64,000 bases of DNA from Vicia villosa (lineage: Eukaryota > Streptophyta > Magnoliopsida > Fabales > Fabaceae): positions 1 to 64,000 of the forward strand of contig NW_026706261.1 in NCBI RefSeq assembly GCF_029867415.1. The letters run 5' to 3'. The notes under the pieces are model-generated. The model was not told the DNA's origin and ran no database searches. It saw nothing but the letters and a program-made list of their open reading frames with translations. The position numbers were made by a program, and so were the translations under genes. How positions within the stretch are numbered: the first letter of the stretch is position 1; the number at the start of each line of letters is the position of its first letter. This document shows, piece after piece, positions 23,291 to 33,186 of this stretch.

Positions 23291-24630
23291 TCTCAATCAG
23301 ATACACATTCCAGAAGCTCGAACCCCGGATACTCTGAATCTCTACACCAAGTCCCACAACAACGAAGAAAGCCAGACGTACCTAAGCGTCAATTCACCGA
23401 GATCAATATGTCATTGGCTCAAGCATTACAACATCCATTGAAGATCGAATTGATTACTCTAAGGGACCCTCCTAAGAATGCTAACACCTCCACTCCTGAC
23501 TATAAACTCAATACGAGGTGCGCGTACCGTTTCAACAGTCTTGGACATTACATAAACAATTGCTGGACATTAAGGAATAAAGATCTGATCAATGACGGAG
23601 TGTCATACCCCAAAATTTACCTTCCACACTTATCTCATAGCAAAAGCAAGGTTCAAATCTCAAGACATGGCTCATTCAAATAATCCAGATGATTCACAGT
23701 CAGCAAATTCAAACTGAAAGGTCAATCACAATCAAGGCATGATTCAAACCATAATCATTGGGCAAACATCAAGTATGGGGTGCATAACCATCATTTGATC
23801 AAGAATTGATCATGATTCCATTAATAGAAACTCAGAGATGAACAAACATGAAAAGGTTCAAATTAGGGTTTCTTAGGAGAAAGTCAACCCAACTTTGACT
23901 GGGCATAACTTTCACATGGAACATCAAAAATTCCCCACTCAAAGCCTATTTTGAAGGAAATTGGATTCTCTACAACTTTGTGTCTCACAAGCCAGGGCTA
24001 GAAATGCTTCATTTAAGAGATACAAGGCAAAAGATTACAGGTCATTTTCAGGCATCCTTCAGAAACAGTTTTTTCCCAAAGAGAATATGGTCAAGATAAA
24101 AGCTTCAAATGAAAAATATGTTCCAAAGTGGCTTGTAGAGGACCTCTTGAGGTTTCTAAAAAGTATTAGATCTCCCTCATAGCTTAAAAATTGAAAGAGA
24201 TATGCTTGATCAAAGTTAGGTGATTTTGGAGGACCAAATGTGAGAAAAGGAGGTTCAAATGGGATTTCTTGCAAATATGCCCATACTTTTATGACTTGAA
24301 CTTGGCCCATAAGTTAGCTAAAGCATATGCCACGAATTTTATTATTTTTATTGGATTTTACATAATTTTATTTCATTTAAAATTAAATTTTAATGATTTA
24401 AATAAATGAGAAATCAAATAATTTTGATAGGAAATATATTTTGTTGATTTTTAATCAACATTAATGCTAAGATATGATATAATTTCGTGGTAAATCAAAT
24501 AGGAGGAGATTGATACATAATTTTGGCAAAAAGGAAACTTTTTATTCAAGAAACAAATGAAATTCCTCAAACATGGCAAGATTGGATTCACAAGTTTTTG
24601 GGCTCTTGTTCTAAACCTAATTCTTTCCCC

Positions 24631-24638
24631 TATAAGTA
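24631..24638 (+). promoter_or_regulatory. TATA box of the Ogre LTR
   Basis: TATAAGTA in TTTCCCCTATAAGTACTAAACC; identical at 39101-39108 in the 3' LTR. The likely transcription start is about 30 bases downstream. Confidence 0.5.
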
Positions 24639-24852
24639 CTAAACCTAAACCACAGGATTAGGGGAGGAAAAATTGAGAGAGAGGCATATTTACAAAAACG
24701 CAAAAACTCACCAAAGAGCTTGGATTCGGTTTTGGAGTTCTAAGAGGTTTCAACAAGAATTAACGGGTGCAAAAGCTTCACTGAAGGATTTGGAACGTGT
24801 CTGGATCGGTACACTACTACAACACCCCCAGAATTACCTCAATTTTGTCAAA

Positions 24853-24858
24853 GTAAGT
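24853..24858 (+). promoter_or_regulatory. Putative splice donor in the Ogre LTR
   Basis: GTCAAA|GTAAGTCG matches the plant 5' splice consensus well and lies about 190 bases after the likely transcription start. A possible partner acceptor, ATATGTAG|G, ends at 27279, just before the ORF1 ATG. Confidence 0.4.
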
Positions 24859-25346
24859 CGTTTCAAAACTTGGTTCGATTAGCATCATGTAAGCATGTTT
24901 TTGTTGTTTTGATTGTGTATTTGGGTTTTCCTAAGTGTGGTGATTGATTCTGGATTGTTTGCATAAAGTTTGTGTACCCCAATCGTATCTTGCCATTGTT
25001 GACCGATTTAAGGTTTTAGGGTTTAAATTAGGGGTTTCTTGTAGAGGTGAAATTAGGTCAAAGGAATGATATGATTAGGTTCGTATGAGGTAAACGAGGG
25101 GACTGAAGGGGTCGCGCCAAGTTTATTTCAATGTATGCGCTATTCGCTATTTTTGTGTTCTGAGTTTGCTACGAACAAATCGTAGCTAATTTGTAGCTGG
25201 CTAACAGAAATTTGCAGGGTGGTTTGGGGACGATGATGAGCTGTCATCCAGTGACTCGTCCATTTGAATTCGCGCGCGCGTTTTCACTAGTTTTGGTTGT
25301 TTTTTTTATATTTAATCCAGAGTGTCCAGATAACACTACGCGCACT

Positions 25347-25405
25347 TAGCTGCGCTGGTATTGGTGGTGAGCGTGTGACCCCAAGGGCCTGGGTTCGATA
25401 CCCAG
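25347..25405 (+). promoter_or_regulatory. tRNA-like cassette in the Ogre LTR
   Basis: A-box-like TAGCTGCGCTGG (25347-25358) and B box GGTTCGATACC (25392-25402) are 33 bases apart. CTGGG-TTCGATA-CCCAG is a perfect T-arm, extended by AAGGG/CCCTT with one bulged base, and CCA follows at 25411-25413. No matching 5' acceptor strand is evident, so it is not a functional tRNA gene. The 3' LTR copy is at 39817-39875. Confidence 0.6.
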
Positions 25406-26509
25406 CCCTTCCATATATTTTTTCTGATTTTCTAAATATGATCCAGTGCGCCTTAGCTTCAAACCCTCACCATGTACCCTCATAATATGACTCTTGATTC
25501 TCACCCCAACCAGATCTGACGCCCTTAGGCTGGTGTCCATACCATACACCATAACAATATCCACATTGGATCAAAACCTAGTTAACTAATTAAATTTAAT
25601 TAATATAATTGATTATTTCCTTTATATGATTAATTATGTATAGTAATTATGTTTGGTAAAATAAAAAATATATTTGATATTATTATTAAAAATGATAATT
25701 TGTTATTCGTGCCGATTAAATCGATTAATCGCTATGGTTAACAATATTTTTTTTATTAAAATGTTATTTAATTAAAATAAAATTTAGTTTCTATTATTTG
25801 GTTAAAGGGTTGCAACTATTTTATTAGTTGTGATGATTAACTGTCGTCCCTTCAATTTAATTTGTTATTCTTTTTAATCGAATCAATCGATTACGAGGGG
25901 TAACAATGCATATAAAACTCGACAAACTTATTAAAATATACCTTAATTCATCATTAGTAATAATCGAATCAATCGATTAAAATTGGTGGTGATGCAAATT
26001 TCAAATCTTTTAACTATGGTAATTGAATCAATCGATTATCGCGGTTAATAGTGCCAAATCAGGGTTGTACGCCCACGCCTTCAAATAATTCTCAAATCCA
26101 TTCAAATTACAAAGACAAAACAAACTGCGATAGGCTAACTAAAAAGCCTCTAAAAAACCATATCAAATCAAATTCAAACTCTAAATGGCGTACAACCCTT
26201 CCCGAACTACGTAGACTCTGATCCTCCCTAAGGAGGTACGTAGGCACTTGGCAACAAGGCGAGTCCCCCCTCTTCAAAACCTCAATCATGTCATTAAAAT
26301 TCTGTTTGCCACATTTCTTTACAAACCCTGCCATGCAACCCTAATCTTTGAACGTTAGCCTTTAGGAAAGGGCTGGGGGTGCCTAACACCTTCCCTCAGC
26401 CTGATTATAATAACTTACCCTCAATCTCTTATCTGCGTAGGGTTTCCTATTTGCCCTTCAGAATAGGTGGCGACTCGAAAGCTGAAATTTTTAGGCAGGT
26501 TGCTACAGC

Positions 26510-26527
26510 TGGCGACTCTGCTGGGGA
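26510..26527 (+). other. Primer-binding site of the Ogre
   Basis: TGGCGACTCTGCTGGGGA, two bases after the LTR end; same 18 bases as in copy II. Confidence 0.9.
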
Positions 26528-27284
26528 CAACACTTTTAGTGAATTATTATGCTCCTTAAGGCTTGAGAGGGTTTAGGGTTAGGTTTGTGATTTGGTTTGT
26601 GGCGCACTGTAGGGATGGCAATTTGCCACAATTAGGGTTTGGGGGAGGTTCATCTTTTAATAAATGTATTATTTATTTATTTGTTTTGTTGTTTTTTTAT
26701 CTGCCTAAAAATGTCTGCTTTTATTATTATATATTTGCTCTATTTTTATGTCGGTTAAACCTTAAGCGTGGGAGTTAACTTTGAGACCAAAAGGGGACAT
26801 GAATCGCCTTACGAATCTCACTGATAACTCCACTCGGAGTGGGTTAGGTGTTTGGAAAGGTCCGAAACGAAGCTAGACTTTGTGGAGGGCTGGACTGGAT
26901 ACTTAGCTGATCTCTCCGGGAACCTACCCAAAAATTCGAACCTCATGGATAAAATGAGTTGTTCCAAAATCCGAAGAGACGAAAAAGTCTCGGAGGCTAC
27001 GAACGACCCCATGAGACCTTTTAGAACCTCCGTATAAAGGTTGGCTCCCAAGAGCCCCCTACGTCGAACCTATGAACCTGGGTTCTTTGAAATACCATGT
27101 TTTTTTGCTTAATTATTTTTTATGTTTGTATTATTATTATTTTTTTTTGTTGTTATGTGTTTGCATGCATCATCTAATCATTTGCATTTTTCATCATGTC
27201 TTATCCACAAATAAAAACAATAATACACATATATATGTATATATATTTGGTAAAATGTATTTTGTTGGTGAATATGTAGGAAGG
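26528..27284 (+). other. Ogre leader between primer site and ORF1
   Basis: Non-coding, with T-rich stretches. A longer in-frame extension of ORF1 reaches back to 27072 but encodes only a low-complexity hydrophobic run, so ATG 27285 is preferred as the start. Confidence 0.55.
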
Positions 27285-29282
27285 ATGAGTACGAAGAAGA
27301 CAATCGTGCACTTTACTGTTTCTACTCCAGACATTAAGAAATTGAAGATCATCAAAGAAAAATTACCATCAGGTGCTTTGGATAGGTTTGAGATTCGCTA
27401 TGGTAATATCTTGGATTTGCTAAGGGTAAAAGTGCAAGAAGAAGCTATCACCGCCTTGGTACAATTCTATGATCCGCCTTTGAGATGTTTTACTTTCCAG
27501 GATTTTCAGTTAGCACCTACCATAGAAGAAATGGATGCTATGTTGGGTTTTTCGAGGATAAAAAAGGAATTCTATACTGGTGTGGGTAAGGAAGTTGACT
27601 TTTCAGATCTAGAAAAGGCTTTGGGAATGTCCGCTGCAGAACTAAAAGTTCATTATAAAACTGAGGGAGAAGTGCATGGGTTCAAAAGATCTTATTTAGA
27701 AAATCAAGCATTAATGTTTGCTCAAAGGAAACAATGGGACATTTGTGGACATGTGTTAGCTCTCTTAGTTTTTGGTGTTGTTTTATTGCCAAAGAATATT
27801 GACTATGTTGATCCTACCGCTATTCATGCTTTCACTTCTTTTAGGCTTTTTGACAAAGATCCAACTCCGACTATCCTCGCTAACATTTACTATGCTATTC
27901 ATATGAGGTATGAAAGAAAGAGAGGAGTGCTAGTTTGTTGCGTTCATTTGCTCTATTCTTGGTTGACTTCCCATCTCTACAAAGCTAGTTGCTTTATCAA
28001 AGAATTAACTAGGAACGATTGGTCTCAAAAATTAAGGGCTCTTAAAGCGGACTCTATTCTATGGTATGCAAGAAAATTGAATTCAGACAAGATTATTTAT
28101 AAATGTGGAGAATTCAACAATGTGCCATTAATAGGAACTCTTGGTTGTATTAATTATAATCCTAATTTAGCACTACGTCAATTGGGTCATTCCATGGATA
28201 AAGCACCTTCCGAGCAACGTACAAAAGAGTTGATTTTGCATGACAATGGGAAAGGTGAGCCAAGGACATGGAAGAAGGTAATTCAAGCTTGGAGTAGTGT
28301 TCACGGAAGAGATTTTGGGCCAAAGAATGTGATTGCAAAGGAACCTTACACCGCATGGGTTCGAGAAAGAGTTAAGAAAGTATTGCTCCCTTTTGTTGTG
28401 GATCCCGCCTACAAGCCTGATTCTCCTGATCCTGTTCCTTTATCCATCGAAGAGATAGAAGGAATCAGGGCTGCCCTAGAAGCGTCCCGAAAGGAGAAAG
28501 AGAAATTAGAACTTGATTTGCATCAACTTACTAATGAAAGGAGCCAACTACGCTTTGACCTTAAAGAGAAAAATCAAGAACTCCAAGCGATGAAAGAAGA
28601 AAATGATAGGCAAAGAAGTAAAAGAAAGCGTGCAACTGAAGGGTATTTAAGTGCTAATTTTAATTTAGAGGCTCATGATGAGAGGTTGGAGCAAGCTAAT
28701 GCGGAAATTGCAAGGTGGAGAAGGCGTTATGAGAAGGCTTCCCATGACAAAACAGAATCTGAGAAAAATCTGGAAGCAGTAATCTTTGAATTAACTGATA
28801 GGACTAAAGATCAAGAGGATGAAATAAGGAACCTCAAATATGATCTTCAAGAAGCCCTCAATGCTGGACAACAAGAGCACGCAAGAAGATTAACCACGGA
28901 AGAAGAACTTTTACAGCGCACTGGTGAGTACGAAAGAGCATTTCAAGCTATGGTATCACTTCGGGAAGTGTTCATGAGAGAAAAAGAGATACACGAGGCA
29001 GCCTTGAACGAAAGAGACTATTGGAAAAGACTCTACACAATTGTTTCTACGGCAAGTGAGCACGTGAGCATGGTTCCTAAGATGCTTGAAGACTATGAGA
29101 AATGCCGCGATGATTATGATAAGCTAGTCTTCTTGTGTAATGATTTAATTCAAGATATTCCAAAGAGTTTGGCAAAAGCAGAATCATCTCCTATCATCCT
29201 TCCCGAAGTAGTCAAAGAGTTCATGAAGCTTTGTAGATATATGGTGGACAAGTTCCAAGAAGACATCCAAAGGCGTTCTTAG
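27285..29282 (+). CDS. Ogre ORF1 protein (665 aa)
   Basis: Ogre elements carry an extra ORF before gag whose function is unknown; this is that ORF. The start MSTKKTIVHFTV at 27285 is preferred because the upstream extension is low complexity and an acceptor-like TAG|G ends at 27279. The N-terminal half contains FYDPPLRCFTFQDFQLAPT, a pattern I associate with the DUF7745 / plant-mobile-domain-related family. Roughly residues 385-600 are rich in Glu, Lys, Gln and Leu and look like a long coiled coil (EEIEGIRAALEASRKEKEKL). No stop or frameshift is seen. It precedes gag-pro by about 500 non-coding bases. A role in RNA or particle assembly is speculation. Confidence 0.85.
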   Translation: MSTKKTIVHFTVSTPDIKKLKIIKEKLPSGALDRFEIRYGNILDLLRVKVQEEAITALVQFYDPPLRCFTFQDFQLAPTIEEMDAMLGFSRIKKEFYTGVGKEVDFSDLEKALGMSAAELKVHYKTEGEVHGFKRSYLENQALMFAQRKQWDICGHVLALLVFGVVLLPKNIDYVDPTAIHAFTSFRLFDKDPTPTILANIYYAIHMRYERKRGVLVCCVHLLYSWLTSHLYKASCFIKELTRNDWSQKLRALKADSILWYARKLNSDKIIYKCGEFNNVPLIGTLGCINYNPNLALRQLGHSMDKAPSEQRTKELILHDNGKGEPRTWKKVIQAWSSVHGRDFGPKNVIAKEPYTAWVRERVKKVLLPFVVDPAYKPDSPDPVPLSIEEIEGIRAALEASRKEKEKLELDLHQLTNERSQLRFDLKEKNQELQAMKEENDRQRSKRKRATEGYLSANFNLEAHDERLEQANAEIARWRRRYEKASHDKTESEKNLEAVIFELTDRTKDQEDEIRNLKYDLQEALNAGQQEHARRLTTEEELLQRTGEYERAFQAMVSLREVFMREKEIHEAALNERDYWKRLYTIVSTASEHVSMVPKMLEDYEKCRDDYDKLVFLCNDLIQDIPKSLAKAESSPIILPEVVKEFMKLCRYMVDKFQEDIQRRS

Positions 29283-29787
29283 CTTTATGTTATTTCCTTG
29301 TTGCTTTTATTTCAAGTACTTTTAATTTAATTTATTTTGAGTATTTTAATTTCAGTTTCCTTTTCCTTTTTGTAAACCAACAATGGAGTTTTTTTAGTAT
29401 TTCCTTTCAATAAAGTGTGTTTCTTTTTCGTTACTCATCGTTTCTATAAATATTCACCAACCTTGTTTACATCTCTAAAAAAAAAAACATATGTGTATAT
29501 ACATGTACAAAAAAAAAATATATATACATAATACATATGTGCAAAAAAAAAAGAAGAAAAAAGTACATGTATATATAAAAGAAAAAGAGAAGAATAAAAA
29601 TAATATATAAATATATATGCGTATTATAATAGTGTGGATAAGACATAAACATTGCATAACCATATCATTCATAGCATGCATATCATATTTATTTTTCAAA
29701 ACATTAAAGCAAAAAACTATCTTCATCTCCAGTCACACCATTGCAACTCAACCACAAATCAAGACCAGAGCTCAGAAGAAGAAAGCA
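29283..29787 (+). other. Spacer between ORF1 and gag
   Basis: AT- and A-rich sequence with TATATA runs and no gene. The gag frame is open back to ATG 29617, but its first 57 residues are untypical. Confidence 0.5.
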
Positions 29788-32700
29788 ATGGAACAATTGG
29801 AACAGAACCAAGCCGCCCTTCGTGAGGAAATGACCCAGCTGAAAGGTACTGTTGAAGACCTCAAGGGAGGAATGGCCCAAATGCTGAGCTTCATGAAAGA
29901 CCTCAAAGATAAGCAAGACAAGGCTAAGGAGGTTCAGGATCAGTATGAGGAGATACCTCAGGATGGCAACCCATTGTTAGGGTATGTACGAGGCCACGAC
30001 CCTCACAAAACAAATGCTCGCGCATCTAAAAAGGTCACTACGACCCATGAAGAGGGAGAGGCTTCTCGAGAAGGGTTTATTCCTACTGCTCAGAAAGAAG
30101 GGACATCTCGCACAGTTCGCATCCCTATCAACAATCCGCTTAGGGATGAAGAATATCTGGACCTGCAATATGGGGACACCAATGACACAAACCAAGTTCC
30201 CCAATCAAAGCTGAACTCCACTAATTCCGGAGAGGATTCTAAGGACAGTGGACAAATCAAGGCACTGGAAGAGAGACTGAAGGCCGTGGAAGGGTATGAT
30301 GCTTTTGACGTGGATACTTTTGAGATGAGCTTGGTCCCAGATCTAACAATTCCACACAAATTCAAAGTTCCGAATTTTGAAAAATACAAGGGACTCACAT
30401 GTCCAAGGAACCACTTGCGCATGTATGTGCGAAAGATGGCTGCTTATGCTCATGATCAGAAATTAATGATACACTTCTTCCAGGATAGTTTAAGTGGAGC
30501 ATCAGTGGACTGGTACATGCAACTGGAAAAGACTAATATCCGAAGCTGGACCGACCTTGCCAATACCTTCCTTAAGCAATACAAGTACAATTTGGACATG
30601 GCACCCAATCGGATGCAACTCCAAAATCTGTCGCAAAAGAAGGAAGAATCATTTAAAGAATATGCTCAGAGGTGGAGAGAGATGGCTTCCCGAGTCCAAC
30701 CTCCCTTGTTGGAAAAAGAACTGGTAGATATGTTTATGGCTACACTACAAGGGCCATATTATGATAAGATGGTTGGAAGCGTGTCATCAGGATTTTCAGA
30801 CTTGGTAGTCATTGGTGAAAGGATTGAGAATGGGATCAAGAATGGGAAGATACAAGGGGCCTCATCTGGATCCTATCAGGCGAAGAGGCCTACCCCCAAC
30901 TTCACAAAAAAGAAGGAAGGAGAAACTAATGCTGTAGGCCATCAGGAAACTAGACCTCCTATGACATACCCACCACGACAAAACCGGTTTCAGGAAGGAC
31001 CAAGGAGATTCGATCCGCTACCTACTTCCAAGAAAGAAATTCTGAAATATTTAGTAAATGAATCCTTGGTAGAAGTTAGGCCACTGCCACCTCCTCCTCC
31101 AGGCAAGCACATGCCCAACTACAAACCGAATGAAAGGTGTGAATTTCACGCTAATTCTCCCGGACACACCCTGGAGAAATGTTGGGCCTTCAGCCACATC
31201 GTTCAGAATTTAATTGAATCAGGGGCAATCACCTTTGACAAACCCAATGTGAAGACGAACCCGATGCCACACCATGAAGGCGCAGTCAATGCAATAGAAG
31301 TTGTCAATGAGCAAGAGTTGGTTCAACAACGGAACTCCCCCATAGATGCACTTAAGAGGTATCTTCTTATAAAGGGGTTTATCCTAGAACACAACGAGGC
31401 TTTTAAAGACACTCTGCAAAGACTCATGGATCAAGGGCTGATCCAGCTGGAAGAACACCCTGAAGAGGAATATGTGGCAATGGTTGAAAGAAACGAACCT
31501 TTAATGATACCCACACAAGGGGCAAGGAAACCATTAATCATCCCATGCTCTAGACCACCAGTGGTAATACCTGTACAAGAGCACACTAGGATCATCCCAA
31601 TCAGAGGACCATACCCTTTGGACAAGATGAAAGCGGTACCATGGGAATATGAGACCGATACTAATACTGCAGTATCAAGCATCGTTGGACCTGGAGGCAT
31701 GACCCGTAGTGGGCGCATATTCAAAACTGCGCAAGTACAACCAAAGCCTAGTGAAAACTTGACGCAATCTGGAGAACAAGTAGTCATGAGACCAAGTGAC
31801 GAGTCTGAACCTAAGGATAGAGAAACTTCTAACAAGGATGCTGAGGAGTTTCTCGCTCTGATTAAGAAGAGTGATTATAGAGTGGTAGATCAGTTGCAAC
31901 AGACACCATCTAAGATATCGCTCTTATCACTATTGATACACTCTGAGAAACATCGAGATGCTCTGATGAAAATCCTAAACGCTGCCCATGTAACTAAGGA
32001 CATCACAGTCAATCAATTTGACGGGATGGTGGCCAATCTAACTGCTGGGGCATGCCTAGGTTTCAGTGACAATGAGCTACCCCTACAAGGAAAGTCACAC
32101 AATAAAGCCTTGCATATCTCCATGCAATGTGGGAAGGCCCATCTAGCTAGAGTTTTGATTGACACGGGGTCATCTTTAAATGTGATGCCAAAAGCAACAC
32201 TTGACAAGATAGCCTTAGAAGGACTGGTAGTCAGACCAAGTCGCCTGGTGGTAAAAGCTTTCGATGGATCACAAAGTCCGGTGTTGGGAGAAGTGGATTT
32301 GCCCGTTGTAATCGGTCCTCATACCTTCTGCATCAATTTCCAAGTGATGGAGATTGAGCCAGCATACACCTGTCTACTAGGACGTCCCTGGATTCACGCA
32401 GCTGGGGCAGTTACCTATACCCTCCATCAGAAATTAAAATTTATGAATGGGAACTCTATAGTAACCATCAATGGAGAAGAGGACATATTCGTCAGCAACT
32501 TGAATTCATACAGATATATTGAGGCTGGGGACGAAGCATTGGGTACCGCATTTCAAGCACTAGAAATCGCAACGGCTATCACACTACCAGTGGAGAAGAT
32601 AAGAAGGGCGGTAACATCATGGAAAGATCTGCAGGATGCAGATATTAAAGGCTGGGGCAAGCTACCAGAGGTGTCAGAGAAAAAAGATCGCTCAGGGTTA

Positions 32701-32922
32701 GGATATCAACCCACCAAGTTCAAAAGCATCAAAAAGGAGGAACAACAATTCCCCCCAATAATGCAAATTTTTGTGAATGGTGGGTATGAACACGTAGCTA
32801 TGGTGTCCAACAAGGATTCTCGAGAAGGGACATCCAACTTCATCCGAGAAATCAGACCAGGAGAACAGCTACAGAATTGGACAAGCATGGAGATACCGGA
32901 GATAGTTTTCATTTCAAAGTAA
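29788..32922 (+). CDS. gag-pro: Ogre Gag-protease polyprotein (1,044 aa)
   Basis: It supplies capsid/nucleocapsid and the aspartic protease for particle formation. The preferred start is MEQLEQNQAALREEM at 29788, opening a coiled-coil segment. A retrotransposon Gag core spans roughly residues 195-365 (FEKYKGLTCPRNHLRMYVRK, ASVDWYMQLEKTNIRSW). A nucleocapsid knuckle CEFHANSPGHTLEKC starts at residue 451 with CX2HX5HX4C spacing, an Ogre-type variant of CCHC. The protease catalytic motif LIDTGSSLNVMP has its Asp at residue 792, followed by LLGRPWIHAAGAV. The frame ends with TAA at 32920-32922; pol follows after 264 bases in another exon-like ORF. No damage is visible. Confidence 0.92.
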   Translation: MEQLEQNQAALREEMTQLKGTVEDLKGGMAQMLSFMKDLKDKQDKAKEVQDQYEEIPQDGNPLLGYVRGHDPHKTNARASKKVTTTHEEGEASREGFIPTAQKEGTSRTVRIPINNPLRDEEYLDLQYGDTNDTNQVPQSKLNSTNSGEDSKDSGQIKALEERLKAVEGYDAFDVDTFEMSLVPDLTIPHKFKVPNFEKYKGLTCPRNHLRMYVRKMAAYAHDQKLMIHFFQDSLSGASVDWYMQLEKTNIRSWTDLANTFLKQYKYNLDMAPNRMQLQNLSQKKEESFKEYAQRWREMASRVQPPLLEKELVDMFMATLQGPYYDKMVGSVSSGFSDLVVIGERIENGIKNGKIQGASSGSYQAKRPTPNFTKKKEGETNAVGHQETRPPMTYPPRQNRFQEGPRRFDPLPTSKKEILKYLVNESLVEVRPLPPPPPGKHMPNYKPNERCEFHANSPGHTLEKCWAFSHIVQNLIESGAITFDKPNVKTNPMPHHEGAVNAIEVVNEQELVQQRNSPIDALKRYLLIKGFILEHNEAFKDTLQRLMDQGLIQLEEHPEEEYVAMVERNEPLMIPTQGARKPLIIPCSRPPVVIPVQEHTRIIPIRGPYPLDKMKAVPWEYETDTNTAVSSIVGPGGMTRSGRIFKTAQVQPKPSENLTQSGEQVVMRPSDESEPKDRETSNKDAEEFLALIKKSDYRVVDQLQQTPSKISLLSLLIHSEKHRDALMKILNAAHVTKDITVNQFDGMVANLTAGACLGFSDNELPLQGKSHNKALHISMQCGKAHLARVLIDTGSSLNVMPKATLDKIALEGLVVRPSRLVVKAFDGSQSPVLGEVDLPVVIGPHTFCINFQVMEIEPAYTCLLGRPWIHAAGAVTYTLHQKLKFMNGNSIVTINGEEDIFVSNLNSYRYIEAGDEALGTAFQALEIATAITLPVEKIRRAVTSWKDLQDADIKGWGKLPEVSEKKDRSGLGYQPTKFKSIKKEEQQFPPIMQIFVNGGYEHVAMVSNKDSREGTSNFIREIRPGEQLQNWTSMEIPEIVFISK

Positions 32923-33186
32923 TTTGCTTTTGTGTGTTTTATTTCCCTTTTTCAAAGAAAAAACAATAACGCTCATGCCTCGCCCGAAGCATAGAGTTAG
33001 TTTGTAAGGGCCCCATTTACTTTCAAGTTCGAAGTTTATTAATAAAATTGTCTTTGCATTTTGGTATTGGAAACACTGTCTTTTCTCGCATTTATTCCTT
33101 TTCCGTTTCTGAAAATGACAAATAAATTTCTTGCACAAACAAAACACATTCACATCTGCATACTAAAAGAAAACAAAACATAAAAC
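32923..33186 (+). other. Gag-pro/pol spacer, probable Ogre intron region
   Basis: These 264 bases separate the gag-pro stop from the pol ORF. In published Ogre elements a spliced intron between protease and RT joins the two frames. Acceptor-like ATGTGCAG|A ends at 33194, just inside the pol ORF. I cannot fix the donor with confidence. Confidence 0.5.

Larger units (their letters stand above)
23601..26507 (+). repeat. 5' LTR of the Ogre
   Basis: Starts TGTCATACCCCAAAATTT and ends GGTTGCTACA. It contains TATAAGTA (24631-24638), a strong donor-like AAA|GTAAGT (24853), a tRNA-like cassette (25347-25405), four AATCGATTA-type motifs (25713-26039) and the U5 hairpin (26370-26402). Confidence 0.95.

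Noticed and set aside
24673..24882. 69-aa ORF in the Ogre LTR (duplicate 39143-39352)
   Set aside because: It crosses the likely transcription start and donor site and shows no domain; conserved here only because the two LTRs are near-identical.
25337..25413. Genuine tRNA gene
   Set aside because: The T-arm and A/B boxes are present but I find no matching acceptor stem or clear anticodon arm, and the same segment lies in both LTRs.
27072..27284. N-terminal extension of Ogre ORF1, possible signal or membrane segment
   Set aside because: Hydrophobic run comes from T-rich leader; an acceptor-like site and a better ATG at 27285 argue against it.
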